Of a DNA stretch of 64,000 bases, positions 1-9,109 are shown piece by piece (positions within the stretch are counted from its first letter, which is position 1; each line of letters starts with the position of its first letter). Under the pieces are notes generated by a model, which was not told where the DNA came from, ran no database searches, and saw nothing but the letters and a program-made list of their open reading frames with translations. Where the stretch lies: contig NZ_QENY01000003.1 of NCBI RefSeq assembly GCF_003096815.1, positions 1-64,000 on the forward strand, read 5' to 3'. This stretch comes from Hallella colorans. GTDB taxonomy: Bacteria > Bacteroidota > Bacteroidia > Bacteroidales > Bacteroidaceae. The position numbers were made by a program, and so were the translations under genes.

Positions 1-357
1 TTAGTAAAAACAAAGATAACCAAAAGGGCTGACACCTCGTGAGAAGTGTCAGCCCTAAATTATTTTGTTTAATAAAGTTTTACCGGACAGCAATAAAAAA
101 ATTTATATGAATTTTATTTTTTGCAAATTTAGGAAAAATTCCAATACAATACCCTTAAATGCTGTAGTTTTTATAAAAATAAGTATATTTTGTTATAAAT
201 TTGGAATAATAATTTAAAATTGTACTGGCAAATGGAGAGGTATGAGTAAAAAAAACTATACTTGGCGAGACACATCATCACCCGTTTTATGCTTTGTCAA
301 AACATTTTAGCACGCAACATTTTGCAAATTCCAAATTTATATATTGTTAATCGTAAA
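1..357. other. Intergenic region with one hairpin, otherwise empty
   Basis: This AT-rich stretch at the window edge carries one strong hairpin (entered separately) near its left end. I see no coding frame, tRNA or promoter with both boxes in the rest. It follows the stop codon of the minus-strand DUF4294 gene, so its right part is the 3' flank of that gene. Confidence 0.6.
25..56. terminator. Hairpin, probable terminator
   Basis: An 11-bp perfect stem (AGGGCTGACAC at 25-35 paired with GTGTCAGCCCT at 46-56) closes a 10-nt loop. Reading leftward on the minus strand it is followed by TTTTGG, and reading rightward by AAATTATTTTG. It could end the minus-strand DUF4294 transcript or a plus-strand gene outside the window. 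Confidence 0.6.
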
Positions 358-999
358 CTACAACTGCCCCGCCTCCACCTGCAACACTATGCGCTCCGTT
401 AGCCGGTCCACGCCATTGGGATCGTATTGCTTTTTCAAGCTTGCGCCAAACACCCATGCGAAAGCTTGATAAAATCCCGCTCTGATTGGTCCGAGAAATC
501 CGTTGATGAGTTCATAACTCGAGCTGTTGCACTCACGGTAGACAAGCCTGATGAGAAGTTTGCCTTGGCTGTAGGTCAGTTTTTTCATGCGTGGCGTATA
601 TTCTTTCTTAATGCTACGCTCCACAAGCTTCATGTGCTCGTCTCGAGCTTTCTTGTTAGGCAACGTCTCGAGATAATCACCCGTCTCTATAATGATACGA
701 TTTACCTCCTTAGCAATAGGCAACACCTTTTTCACGTTGTAAACCAAACGATTGTAAGCGGCGCGTTGGCGTGCGTTCTTGAATGTAGGCTCGGCAAAAA
801 CCCATATATCATTCATCTCCATGTATTGAATGGAGTCGCCACCAATCTTCACCTTTCCCACTCTCATCATAGGCACAAAAGTGGGATTGTCCATGTCAAC
901 CTCACGATCCTCCGGGTTGACATGACCAGGCCTGTCTGTCTGAGCGAAGCCTGACGTAGACATGGCCACGAGCAGAAATAAAGACAAAATAATTCTCAT
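358..999 (-). CDS. DUF4294 domain-containing secreted protein
   Basis: This 213-residue protein begins with a clear signal peptide (hydrophobic core, cleavage near GFAQ, residue about 20), so it is exported to the periplasm or outer membrane. The middle (about residues 50-200) matches what I know of DUF4294, a Bacteroidetes-restricted family of unknown function, with YMEMNDIWVF and a basic helical region rich in Lys and Arg. No catalytic motif is evident. It is monocistronic: a promoter with both boxes lies just upstream (1007-1038) and a divergent gene starts at 1169. The family call is from recall of the pattern, and function is unknown. Confidence 0.8.
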   Translation of the reverse strand: MRIILSLFLLVAMSTSGFAQTDRPGHVNPEDREVDMDNPTFVPMMRVGKVKIGGDSIQYMEMNDIWVFAEPTFKNARQRAAYNRLVYNVKKVLPIAKEVNRIIIETGDYLETLPNKKARDEHMKLVERSIKKEYTPRMKKLTYSQGKLLIRLVYRECNSSSYELINGFLGPIRAGFYQAFAWVFGASLKKQYDPNGVDRLTERIVLQVEAGQL

Positions 1000-1006
1000 C
1001 TCACTG

Positions 1007-1038
1007 GCAAAATTACAATCTATTTGGTCAATGGCAAA
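1007..1038 (-). promoter_or_regulatory. Bacteroidetes-type promoter of the DUF4294 gene
   Basis: On the minus strand the -33 element TTTG (1035-1038) is 19 bp from the -7 element TAATTTTGC (1007-1015), a near-ideal match to the TTTG/TAnnTTTG pattern. The start codon at 999 lies only a few bases beyond, so the leader is very short. Confidence 0.65.
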
Positions 1039-1112
1039 GAGATTTCAATTAAAAAAATACAAAGCAAAGTAAACTAAAAATGATGTATTTGGACATTTAA
1101 CAAGAGCATTCG

Positions 1113-1143
1113 TTGGATATTATCAGGCAAATGATTACTTTTG
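1113..1143 (+). promoter_or_regulatory. Bacteroidetes-type promoter of the HhH/beta-barrel gene
   Basis: TTG (1113-1115) and TACTTTTG (1136-1143) are separated by 20 bp, about 25 bp before the ATG at 1169. The region 1007-1143 therefore holds two divergent promoters. Confidence 0.55.
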
Positions 1144-1168
1144 AAATGTCTAACCTTAATACCAATCT

Positions 1169-3163
1169 ATGCAAAAAGTATTCATCGCGTTGTTTCTCAC
1201 GCTGCTATCCCTTGTGTCTTACGCCCAAGACATTGGCTCGTGGGAAGAATATCTTAACCGCATGGGACAGATGGAAGACATAGAATCGGGTAGCTGGGAA
1301 CAAACCATCGAGGAGCTGCAAAGCATAGCGGCCAACAAAATGGACCTGAACCGATGCACGCGCGAGGACCTGAACCGCTTGCCCTTCTTATCCAATCAAC
1401 AAATAATGGACATCATGGAGTATCGCGACAAGGTGGGGCTCATCGAGTCTCCTATAGAGCTTCGCATGATATCCTCTTTGGAACGTACAGACGTAGACAT
1501 GCTCATGCAATTTGTCACGATAGTGCCCGAGGTGGCTCGCGACTCCCTACCCTCGCTCAGAAACATCTTGAAATACGGCCAGCACGAGATGGTAGGTGCC
1601 ATCAAGATACCGTTTTATGAGCGAAAGGGCGACCGCAATGGATATTTGGGTTACAAGTATAAGCACTGGTTGCGCTACACTTTCCATGCCGGTCAGCACG
1701 TCAAAGCAGGTTTTGTGGCCTCACAAGATGCCGGCGAACCATTTTTCGCTGGCCAAAACGCCATTGGCTACGATTTCTATTCAGCTTACGCACTGCTATC
1801 AAACGTGGGCAGGTTTCGCAAGTTGGTAGTGGGAAGGTATCGACTGCGATTTGGAATGGGGTTAGTGATGAACAATTCATTTGGACTTGGCAAAATCAAC
1901 ACGTTAGCCACAATTGGGCGAAACACTAACCGTATTATGGCGCACAGCAGTCGATTAGAAGCCAACTATCTGCAAGGGGTGGCAGCCACCGTGACCCTCT
2001 CGCGTGGACTCGACATGTCAGCCTTTGTCTCGTGGCGACGTGTAGACGCCACGCTCAACGCAGATTCAATCTCGGTGGCCTCGCTGCTCACCACGGGTTA
2101 TCACCGCACACCCAGCGAGATGCGACGCCGTCGCAACACTTCGCAGACAACAATAGGTGGCAATCTGAATTTCTTTCGAAACGGTTTTCACGTTGGCATC
2201 ACCGCGTTGCGCACTGCCTTCAACCGTGATTTGCGCCCCAACACGTCGCAACGTTTTCGAAGATGGTACCCAAGTGGTAAATCGTTTTGGAACATGAGCG
2301 TAGATTATGGCTACGTGTCTGGACGCCTCAACATAGCAGGCGAGACTGCGACAGGCAACCGGGGAGCAATCGCCACCATCAACAGCATAAGTTACCAACT
2401 GCTAAACAACCTTTCGCTCACAGCCCTTCAGCGATTTTATCCTTATCAATACGAGGCCATTTTTGGCGAGAGTTTTACCGAGGGGAGGGCTGTGAACAAT
2501 GAGAGCGGCTTATACATTGGTGGCAACTGGATGCCCATGAGACACCTCTTGATGACATTTTACACAGATATGGCCTATTTTGCTTGGCCCAAATACCAAG
2601 CGAGCCAGTCTTCACGCAGCTTTGACCATTTTGTCCAGGCCACCTACGAGCACGGGTCACTCAGTTTCTTAGGGCGCTACCGGTTAAAAGCGCGTGAGCA
2701 CGACAATACCGAAAAAACATCGCTGCTCATGTGCTATGAGCATCGTGGACGCTTGGCTGTGACCCATACTGGACCCCATTGGACCGCACGCACACAAGCC
2801 GACATGAGCTATACGAGGTTTAAGGACAGTAGTTTCGGCTATATGCTGACCGAAAATGTCAGCTTAAACCAACAATGGCTTAAACTGAACGCTCAGGTGG
2901 GGTATTTCCACACGGACGATTTTCGATCACGTATCTACGTGTACGAAAGGGGCATGCTGTACACATTGTCATTCCCGGCATTTTTTGGTCAAGGCATGCG
3001 TGTGGCATTGAGTGCGCGCACGAACATCGGCCAGAGCGTCATGGTGATGGCCAAATTGGGTACCACGCATCATTTCGATGTCACGAAAATGGGTAGTGGA
3101 CTACAAACTGTGGAGGGTAAAAACATAACCGACTTAGAAGTGCAAATACGGGTAAAGCTATGA
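1169..3163 (+). CDS. Helix-hairpin-helix outer-membrane-like protein
   Basis: The 664-residue product starts with a signal peptide ending near SYAQ (about residue 20). Residues about 55-105 contain a ComEA-like helix-hairpin-helix unit: MDLNRCTREDLNRLPFLS and then IMEYRDKVGLIESPIELRMI. The remaining 550 residues show alternating aromatic and polar strands (many GRYRLR- and YSAYALL-like segments), suggesting a beta-barrel. Proteins with this N-terminal HhH plus barrel layout are common in Bacteroidetes, but their role is not known to me; HhH in an exported protein need not mean DNA binding. Single gene with its own promoter, convergent with the DUF3108 gene. Confidence 0.75.
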   Translation: MQKVFIALFLTLLSLVSYAQDIGSWEEYLNRMGQMEDIESGSWEQTIEELQSIAANKMDLNRCTREDLNRLPFLSNQQIMDIMEYRDKVGLIESPIELRMISSLERTDVDMLMQFVTIVPEVARDSLPSLRNILKYGQHEMVGAIKIPFYERKGDRNGYLGYKYKHWLRYTFHAGQHVKAGFVASQDAGEPFFAGQNAIGYDFYSAYALLSNVGRFRKLVVGRYRLRFGMGLVMNNSFGLGKINTLATIGRNTNRIMAHSSRLEANYLQGVAATVTLSRGLDMSAFVSWRRVDATLNADSISVASLLTTGYHRTPSEMRRRRNTSQTTIGGNLNFFRNGFHVGITALRTAFNRDLRPNTSQRFRRWYPSGKSFWNMSVDYGYVSGRLNIAGETATGNRGAIATINSISYQLLNNLSLTALQRFYPYQYEAIFGESFTEGRAVNNESGLYIGGNWMPMRHLLMTFYTDMAYFAWPKYQASQSSRSFDHFVQATYEHGSLSFLGRYRLKAREHDNTEKTSLLMCYEHRGRLAVTHTGPHWTARTQADMSYTRFKDSSFGYMLTENVSLNQQWLKLNAQVGYFHTDDFRSRIYVYERGMLYTLSFPAFFGQGMRVALSARTNIGQSVMVMAKLGTTHHFDVTKMGSGLQTVEGKNITDLEVQIRVKL

Positions 3164-3397
3164 GAAAATAAACATGCCTCCATAAGATTGTTTTCATAGA
3201 CGCTTTTGAAGCATCTTTGCCAAGGGTTTATGCACTATGATATATTATTCCTGTTGACGAAAAATATCAATCGTACAGAGGCGCATAGAGTGGATGTGGC
3301 CTCTCGTATCATGTCATGATTATTGGATTTTCCCGATGAGCTATACATGAAAATCATCAAACAGAGACTGTCATAGCCTAACAAAGATACCCCTACA

Positions 3398-4216
3398 TTA
3401 TTTCAACAGTGCGCCCACAGGGCCTCGCAGGCCACGCATATTGACCATATATGCCTTGGCAGATCCAAAGCGTAAGTGCATGTCGAGCATCACAGGCACA
3501 TGGTTAGCGTCGTCGGTGACATAAAAATCCACTATCTTTTTATAACCCTTACCACTCTCGTTATCCATATAACTCAACTTCAAACATCGATATATATGGC
3601 CATCATCTGTTTTCACTTTTCGTTTGCCCTCGTACCTTAGTTTAGCCGGATAGCTCGTGCTACCATCCACCATACGGAAATTGACATCCCTGCCTCGCTT
3701 CCAACCATCAATGCTAAATGAACGAGCACGCATGAAAATGTTCATCATGTCAAACACGCACTCGTTGTACACATATTTGTTCCATGTGTGTGTGCCATCA
3801 TGTCGCTGCCTGTGCTGCTTGGTATTGCACTTTCCATTGGGATATGAATAAAACACCTCATCTACCGTATAGCGCGAGCCTTCTGTCGCACCTTTGCGAT
3901 AATAGAGTGGCTCAAGTCTCAGACTGTTGTAGCAAAGCAGCGTGTCGCGCAACATAAAAACCTTGTCCACCCTTCGGCTGCCACGCGTGATCAGGCTTCC
4001 TCTATAGGCTGGCTGGCCGTTGTAGACACTCCGTACCGTGGAGAAAGTGGCTGTACCAGCTTTGACCCAAACAAACTTCCAATTGAAATAAAGATTGTAT
4101 GAAAGGTGTTCTCCTGATTTGAAAGCGGTGTTCTGAAAACTGCACTGGGCATTGGCTGATACATGGCCGATGACGAAAAAAAATGTCATCAGTATGATTT
4201 TAAGAAATTTCTTCAT
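3398..4216 (-). CDS. DUF3108 domain-containing periplasmic protein
   Basis: I place the start at the ATG at 4216 (MKKFLKII), which opens directly into a signal peptide (cleavage near SANAQ). Upstream in-frame ATGs would add about 51 residues that are basic and unlike a leader. The mature protein (about 250 residues) has the DUF3108 pattern: GEHLSYNLYFNWKFVWVKAG near the N-terminus, then beta-rich sequence with a long central disordered-looking insertion, ending in FYVTDDANHVPVMLDMHLRF. This family is periplasmic and of unknown function, probably a beta-barrel lipid or carbohydrate-associated protein. It sits alone in a 230-bp convergent gap on its 3' side and may be transcribed with the Ig-like gene upstream. 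Confidence 0.75.
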   Translation of the reverse strand: MKKFLKIILMTFFFVIGHVSANAQCSFQNTAFKSGEHLSYNLYFNWKFVWVKAGTATFSTVRSVYNGQPAYRGSLITRGSRRVDKVFMLRDTLLCYNSLRLEPLYYRKGATEGSRYTVDEVFYSYPNGKCNTKQHRQRHDGTHTWNKYVYNECVFDMMNIFMRARSFSIDGWKRGRDVNFRMVDGSTSYPAKLRYEGKRKVKTDDGHIYRCLKLSYMDNESGKGYKKIVDFYVTDDANHVPVMLDMHLRFGSAKAYMVNMRGLRGPVGALLK

Positions 4217-4424
4217 TCTATTTAAGTAAGTGTTCATAATAAAACGTACAATTGATCTACATATTTTTTCCATTTCACTTCGCATCCATCGTATGTGTTT
4301 TTTAGTCAATCTGCTGTCTTTCATCAGTAGTGTAGCACATACGTATTCACTCCTTTTTAAAGACAACACACTCTGGCAAATAAAAAAGAAACTGCCTGAT
4401 GGCTATTAATGAAAAACACCTTAC

Positions 4425-6416
4425 TTATAATTTTGGAATGTACTCTTTACCAAGTTTTTTTGCACGCTCCAAATTTCGGTGTTTAATGGTTCTCTCCTTC
4501 TCCCCCTTCTGCTTAGTGATGGCATTTGGTTTTTGTCTATACAATTCTATAGACGTAGGATTCCACGTTCTGGTTACATCCCATTTAGCTTTACACTCTA
4601 TCTCCTCGGGATAATAGTAAACCTCCTCTGGCTGTATGTTATCATCATAACTACCTGTGTCCCAAATGCCATTATTGTTGGCATCAACTATGAGACGCAT
4701 GTAATATTTTCCCTCTCTAAGATAGTAAAATTCCAATTGGCCGTTTGACGTGAACGCTTGTTTCACCACTTTGTCAGAGCCATCTATCAACTGTCCTATG
4801 ACATGTTTTTCTGTCATTCCATTGAGTGTTACCAAGAGTGTGGCGTAAGAGTCATTGGCGCGTACTTTAAAACCTTGTTTTAAACGATTGCTCGCCAATC
4901 CGTAAATGTTTTTAAAGGCGGTGCTGTCAGCCTCAAAGCTGTACTCGCTGCCAGGCCGCCACGATGCCTTGACGACATAGTTTAGAGGCGTGCGCCTCGA
5001 CATTTCGTAAGGTTCTCGATACCATAGCGTGTCGCCCTCGGGTTTGCTGTAAAGGTGCAGCATGGCAGTGTCTACCTCAAGCAAAGGAACGTCTGACAGT
5101 ATATTGACATTTTGGTCTGGATCCATCTCTCCAGATGGAGATATTGTCAATTTGAGCTGCTCCTTTGGCATGACGGTATCGTAAGGCTCACCTTTTTTCT
5201 TCTTTTTTTCTTGCGCTTTTTGCCATGTGTCAAAAGCTTTTTGTCGTTCCTTAATACGCTTGGCATAAGGCTGTTTGGAGAGCAACGTGATGGTATCTGT
5301 ACGCAGACGCAGCACGCCAAGGGTGTCGGTGATATGATGTTTAATCTCCACGCTCAACGTGTCGGCATTGACCAATGCCGTGTCTCGAAGCCAATAGTTG
5401 ATCGTATCGTTGGCGGGGGTAGCATCTATCACAAACGCGTTGTCCACGTTAAAATTGAGTCCACGCAACTGTGGCAGCGTGTCCGAGCCACTACTATAAT
5501 ACAATGTGAAGTGCGTGGGCTCTTTACGCTCACTTTTAAGCAGGTATCTGTTAGTGTTTTTTTCATTGAAAGCGCGCAGGCATATATCATCGGGCAGGTA
5601 GTGAGTGTAATTCACGCGCTCGATGTTTTTGATATGCAAGCTATCTATCCAAGTAGTGTCTTGTCGTGTGTCTGGTTTGAGCGATGGCTCAATAATATCG
5701 TGATTGAACGCTATCATCTCGCTTTTTTGGCCAAAAACATAGTCTCCATCAGCGTCCTGAAGACCGTATACGCGATATTTACCGGGTGCTATGCCTTTAA
5801 TGACGAAATGCCCTCGCGAGTCGGTTCGTGAGACACGCAACATGGGTTTTTTCTTGAAAATGGTATCTGAGAGATTGCTATACAAGCCTACGAGCATGCC
5901 TTGGATAGGCTCCAAGTTGTCGGCTTGCAACACATAGCCAGACACTTCCATGGTGTCTATATGGTCTCCTGTGGAGAAACTGTATGTGTAGTTGCCAAGC
6001 GGGTTACCCTCGTTGTTGTCCTTAATGGCATTGGAGAAGTCCACGGTGTACGTGGTGTTGGGCTTGAGCGAATCTAAAAGATGGACGGAGATGCGTTTGC
6101 CCTGCCCCCTAATCTCTGGCATCTCCATTTGTGGGGGTGACACAACAACATTTTGAGTGGGATTGTCAATGGTGATATACTCGTTAAAGCGGATGATGAT
6201 GCGGCGACTATTCACGTTAGTTCCCTTGTCCATAGGTGTGGCCCCTATAACCTTGGGCGGTGTCTCATCGTACCATCCCCCATCCGGACTTCCCATTTTA
6301 GCGCAAGATACCAATAAGAACAAGGCTCCAAACAATACCAATAACATACTGAAAGCTCTCCATACCGAGTAAGGAGAAACGATGCCGGGCACTTTATGGA
6401 GGAATGTTCTTGTCAT
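4425..6416 (-). CDS. Ig-like domain lipoprotein
   Basis: The 663-residue product has a hydrophobic N-terminus ending in the lipobox LLVSC (Cys about residue 39), so it is a lipoprotein. Directly after it comes an SbsA-type Ig-like domain (about residues 52-150: PPKVIGATPMDKGTNVNSRR through NYTYSFSTG), then a carboxypeptidase-regulatory-like beta domain (about 155-235: GMLVGLYSNLSD, GKYRVYGLQDADGDYVFG). A third repeat of the same kind with DANNNGIWDTGSYD lies near residue 600. The C-terminus is Lys-rich. The Asp/Asn-rich DADGD and DANNNG segments look like calcium loops. Such proteins are common in Bacteroidetes envelopes; no enzyme motif is seen. Likely cell-surface or periplasmic. Confidence 0.75.
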   Translation of the reverse strand: MTRTFLHKVPGIVSPYSVWRAFSMLLVLFGALFLLVSCAKMGSPDGGWYDETPPKVIGATPMDKGTNVNSRRIIIRFNEYITIDNPTQNVVVSPPQMEMPEIRGQGKRISVHLLDSLKPNTTYTVDFSNAIKDNNEGNPLGNYTYSFSTGDHIDTMEVSGYVLQADNLEPIQGMLVGLYSNLSDTIFKKKPMLRVSRTDSRGHFVIKGIAPGKYRVYGLQDADGDYVFGQKSEMIAFNHDIIEPSLKPDTRQDTTWIDSLHIKNIERVNYTHYLPDDICLRAFNEKNTNRYLLKSERKEPTHFTLYYSSGSDTLPQLRGLNFNVDNAFVIDATPANDTINYWLRDTALVNADTLSVEIKHHITDTLGVLRLRTDTITLLSKQPYAKRIKERQKAFDTWQKAQEKKKKKGEPYDTVMPKEQLKLTISPSGEMDPDQNVNILSDVPLLEVDTAMLHLYSKPEGDTLWYREPYEMSRRTPLNYVVKASWRPGSEYSFEADSTAFKNIYGLASNRLKQGFKVRANDSYATLLVTLNGMTEKHVIGQLIDGSDKVVKQAFTSNGQLEFYYLREGKYYMRLIVDANNNGIWDTGSYDDNIQPEEVYYYPEEIECKAKWDVTRTWNPTSIELYRQKPNAITKQKGEKERTIKHRNLERAKKLGKEYIPKL

Positions 6417-6450
6417 CTTTATCGCTTATTTAAATGGACGGTTAACGCAG

Positions 6451-6494
6451 ATTGATGGGCAAACGCATTTATATTGATAGGCAAACGCATTTAT
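6451..6494. repeat. 22-bp tandem duplication (two copies)
   Basis: 6451-6472 and 6473-6494 are adjacent 22-bp copies differing at one base (GATGGG versus GATAGG); both contain GGCAAACGCATTTAT. They lie between the start of the Ig-like gene (6416) and the stop of the GH3 gene (6549). The period equals that of the three degenerate arrays elsewhere in the window. Confidence 0.9.
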
Positions 6495-6548
6495 ATGGTT
6501 GAACGTACAGTGCCTTATCATCATGCGAAAGCCATTGAGGAGTTTGGG

Positions 6549-8057
6549 TCATTGGTTCATCTCCAACAGCTCCTCCATGTTTTTTCTGGAATTACTAAGG
6601 CGTGGCACCTTGTGCTGTCCGCCCAATTTCTGTTTGGACTTGAGCCAATCGTTAAAGAGATTTTGACGTGCCTTGACCACTTCCAAGTGTTGCAAGGTAA
6701 CGTCGTGCGACCGCTTGGCCTCATAGTCAGAATTGATTTGCTGGAGCTTTTGGTCAAGCAGTCTGGCAAAATGATCCATGCTATCCGGGTCTTTTGTAAA
6801 CTCTATGAGCCACTGATGACGGCATTTGGCATGCATATCCATATAAACGGGCGCGGCGGTATACTCGCTTATCTGTGCGCCACTGTGCTCGCAAGCGTAT
6901 GCTAAGGCTTTCTCGGCATTGTCCATGATAAGCTCTTCACCAAAGGCATTGATGAAATATTTGGTGCGTCCGGTTATCAAGAATTTGTAAGGTTTCTTGG
7001 ATGTGAACTTCACGGTGTCGCCTATCATGTATCGCCACAATCCGCACGAGGTGGTTATTACCATCGCATAGTTGCGCTCAAGTTCGACGGCCTCCAAAGG
7101 AACGATGTGAGGGTTGTCACTGCCAATATCCTCGAGAGGTATAAACTCATAGAAAACATCGTAGTCGAGCATTAAGAGCATTGACTTATCTGATGGGTCA
7201 TCTTGTATGCCAAAGAAACCTTCAGAGGCATTGTAAGTCTCCATGTAGCGCATATTAGCCGATGTTATGAGGCTCTCGTATTGGTTGCGATAAGGCGTAA
7301 AAGTTATGCCACCATGAAAAAACACCTCCAAATTGGGCCAAACCTCTTCCAAGTGTTGCTTACCTGAAAGTTCCAAAATGCGCACCAAGACACTCAACAT
7401 CCACGATGGGACACCCGAGATGTTAGTGACATTTTTGCCCATGCATTCTTTGGCGATACGATCCCTCTTTACTTCGAAATCAGAGAGCAACGCCGTTTTT
7501 TTCTTTGGTACTCGGAAAAAATTGACTATCGGATTGATATTCTCTATAAGAATAGCACTCAAATCGCCCACCAACGAGCCGTTTTGGTCGTAGTTGGGTG
7601 AGTGGCTCCCACCAAGAATAAGTGACTTGCCGTCAAAAATACGGCTATCGGGGTGGTTTCTCAAGTACAGCGCCACCACGTCAGCGCCGCCTTTGTAGTG
7701 TATGTTTTTGAGTCCTTCCGGAGATATTGGTATAAATTTAGATTTGTCGTTGGTGGTTCCGGACGACTTGGCGTACCACCTTGTTTGGCCTGGCCACAAC
7801 ACATCCTCATCTCCATGACGCATACGGTCAATGTCGCTCTTCAAATCTTCGTACGTGCAAATAGGCAATCTGTCGCGGAAATCTTCATAATTATCCACGG
7901 CTCCCATCAGATGATTACGTCCGTATTCTGTCTGTTTCCCTTTACTAATCAGATAGTTGAGCACTTCATGTTGCAGTGCTTCCGGCTCTGTATAGTGTCT
8001 CTCAATTTCTTTTTGACGAGGCAGAAAAAATTTGCCGGCTATCTTAGTTAAGTTCAT
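6549..8057 (-). CDS. GH3 family acyl-acid-amido synthetase-like protein
   Basis: The 502-residue product matches bacterial members of the GH3 family, adenylate-forming enzymes named after plant auxin-responsive proteins that in plants conjugate amino acids to acids. Seen here: the P-loop-like adenylation motif WYAKSSGTTNDKSKFIPIS (about residues 90-110), the NASEGFFGIQDD segment (about 280), and the GLWRYMIGDTVKF segment (about 340), all in the expected order, plus the small C-terminal domain. Length is normal for the family. The bacterial substrate is unknown to me. A -7-like box on the minus strand (8084-8091, TACTTTTG) lies 27 bp upstream of the ATG. Confidence 0.85.
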   Translation of the reverse strand: MNLTKIAGKFFLPRQKEIERHYTEPEALQHEVLNYLISKGKQTEYGRNHLMGAVDNYEDFRDRLPICTYEDLKSDIDRMRHGDEDVLWPGQTRWYAKSSGTTNDKSKFIPISPEGLKNIHYKGGADVVALYLRNHPDSRIFDGKSLILGGSHSPNYDQNGSLVGDLSAILIENINPIVNFFRVPKKKTALLSDFEVKRDRIAKECMGKNVTNISGVPSWMLSVLVRILELSGKQHLEEVWPNLEVFFHGGITFTPYRNQYESLITSANMRYMETYNASEGFFGIQDDPSDKSMLLMLDYDVFYEFIPLEDIGSDNPHIVPLEAVELERNYAMVITTSCGLWRYMIGDTVKFTSKKPYKFLITGRTKYFINAFGEELIMDNAEKALAYACEHSGAQISEYTAAPVYMDMHAKCRHQWLIEFTKDPDSMDHFARLLDQKLQQINSDYEAKRSHDVTLQHLEVVKARQNLFNDWLKSKQKLGGQHKVPRLSNSRKNMEELLEMNQ

Positions 8058-8185
8058 GTTTTGTAATATATCTGTTTAGATTACAAAAGTACCTTAATTT
8101 ATCGAGAATATACCAATATTTAGTTATTTTAATACTGGATACGAAATATGGGGATTAGCAATAGGTAAATGAAGAAAATGGCATG

Positions 8186-9109
8186 CTAAGTGAGGCTTAT
8201 TTCACTACAAGTGCTTTCTTGATTTTCGACAATTTCAACTGGATCGCCAGTCATTTTCAAGAAATTCTCGGCATCGTCAGCACTTGGAATGGCCATGACG
8301 GGCTCTTCCTCCATTTTTGTCCGATCTGTTTTTGCCGCGAAAATTTTGTCAAGAAACCACGGTTCGTGCTTGAGTTTTTGAAGCGTGAGCTTACTTGCTT
8401 TCTGCTGACTTTCCTTTTTTGAAAATCCACATCCCTCGCAACATTCTATGTCTTCAAGCTGAACCCTATATGTAAACATAGGGCTACCATTGTCGTCCTT
8501 GGTTTCTTTAATTAAATCAAAACAGAGATTTATACGGTTTTTTTGGCTCCACTCGATGAGCTTGCTCTTGAAATTCATCTCTTTGTAGGCCATCCTGTCA
8601 ATGTTGATCATTTGTGCCAATATGCGTTTTTTCATAAATTGCATACAGGCATCGTAACCTCTATCCAAATAGATGGCCCCTACAAGTGCCTCAAACGCGT
8701 TGCCGCCTATGTAGCTATTGTGGGCTACGGTTTGGCCGCTTGACTTGACAAGACTGTTTATTCCCAATTCCTTGGCCAATTTGTTGAGTGTATCCCGCTG
8801 CACGAGCTTAGAACGAGTGTTGGTCAAGAAACCCTCGCGTTTACCGGGAAAATGACGGTAGACAATGTCGCCCACAGCAGCATCAAGGATGGCATCGCCC
8901 AAAAACTCTAATCGCTCATTGTTCAACGGTTTGCCTTTGTCGTTGTGTTTGGTAACGCTCCTGTGCATCAACGCTAATTTATAATAGCTGATTTCATGTG
9001 GATAAAAGCCCAAAATAGGATATAAACAAGAATAAAACTCCTTTTCCTTGCGGAACGGGAGTTTTATTCTATCAATGATATTTCCAAGTACACTTACCCT
9101 ATTCAGCAT
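8186..9109 (-). CDS. rnc: Ribonuclease III
   Basis: A 307-residue double-stranded RNA endonuclease for rRNA and mRNA processing. The catalytic signature NERLEFLGDAILDAAV (about residues 63-78) is intact, with the second acidic motif in GNAFEALVGAIYLDRG (about 135). A dsRNA-binding domain follows (about 185-255: FKSKLIEWSQKN, SKKESQQKASKLTLQKL). It is about 80 residues longer than E. coli RNase III, with an N-terminal extension of about 35 residues and an acidic tail, both usual in Bacteroidetes. Its start overlaps the 3' end of fabF by 11 bp, so the two are translationally coupled in the order acpP-fabF-rnc. Confidence 0.95.
   Translation of the reverse strand: MLNRVSVLGNIIDRIKLPFRKEKEFYSCLYPILGFYPHEISYYKLALMHRSVTKHNDKGKPLNNERLEFLGDAILDAAVGDIVYRHFPGKREGFLTNTRSKLVQRDTLNKLAKELGINSLVKSSGQTVAHNSYIGGNAFEALVGAIYLDRGYDACMQFMKKRILAQMINIDRMAYKEMNFKSKLIEWSQKNRINLCFDLIKETKDDNGSPMFTYRVQLEDIECCEGCGFSKKESQQKASKLTLQKLKHEPWFLDKIFAAKTDRTKMEEEPVMAIPSADDAENFLKMTGDPVEIVENQESTCSEISLT

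Noticed and set aside
427..954. Plus-strand frame opposite the DUF4294 gene
   Set aside because: Minus-strand product has a signal peptide, promoter and a known family; this one does not.
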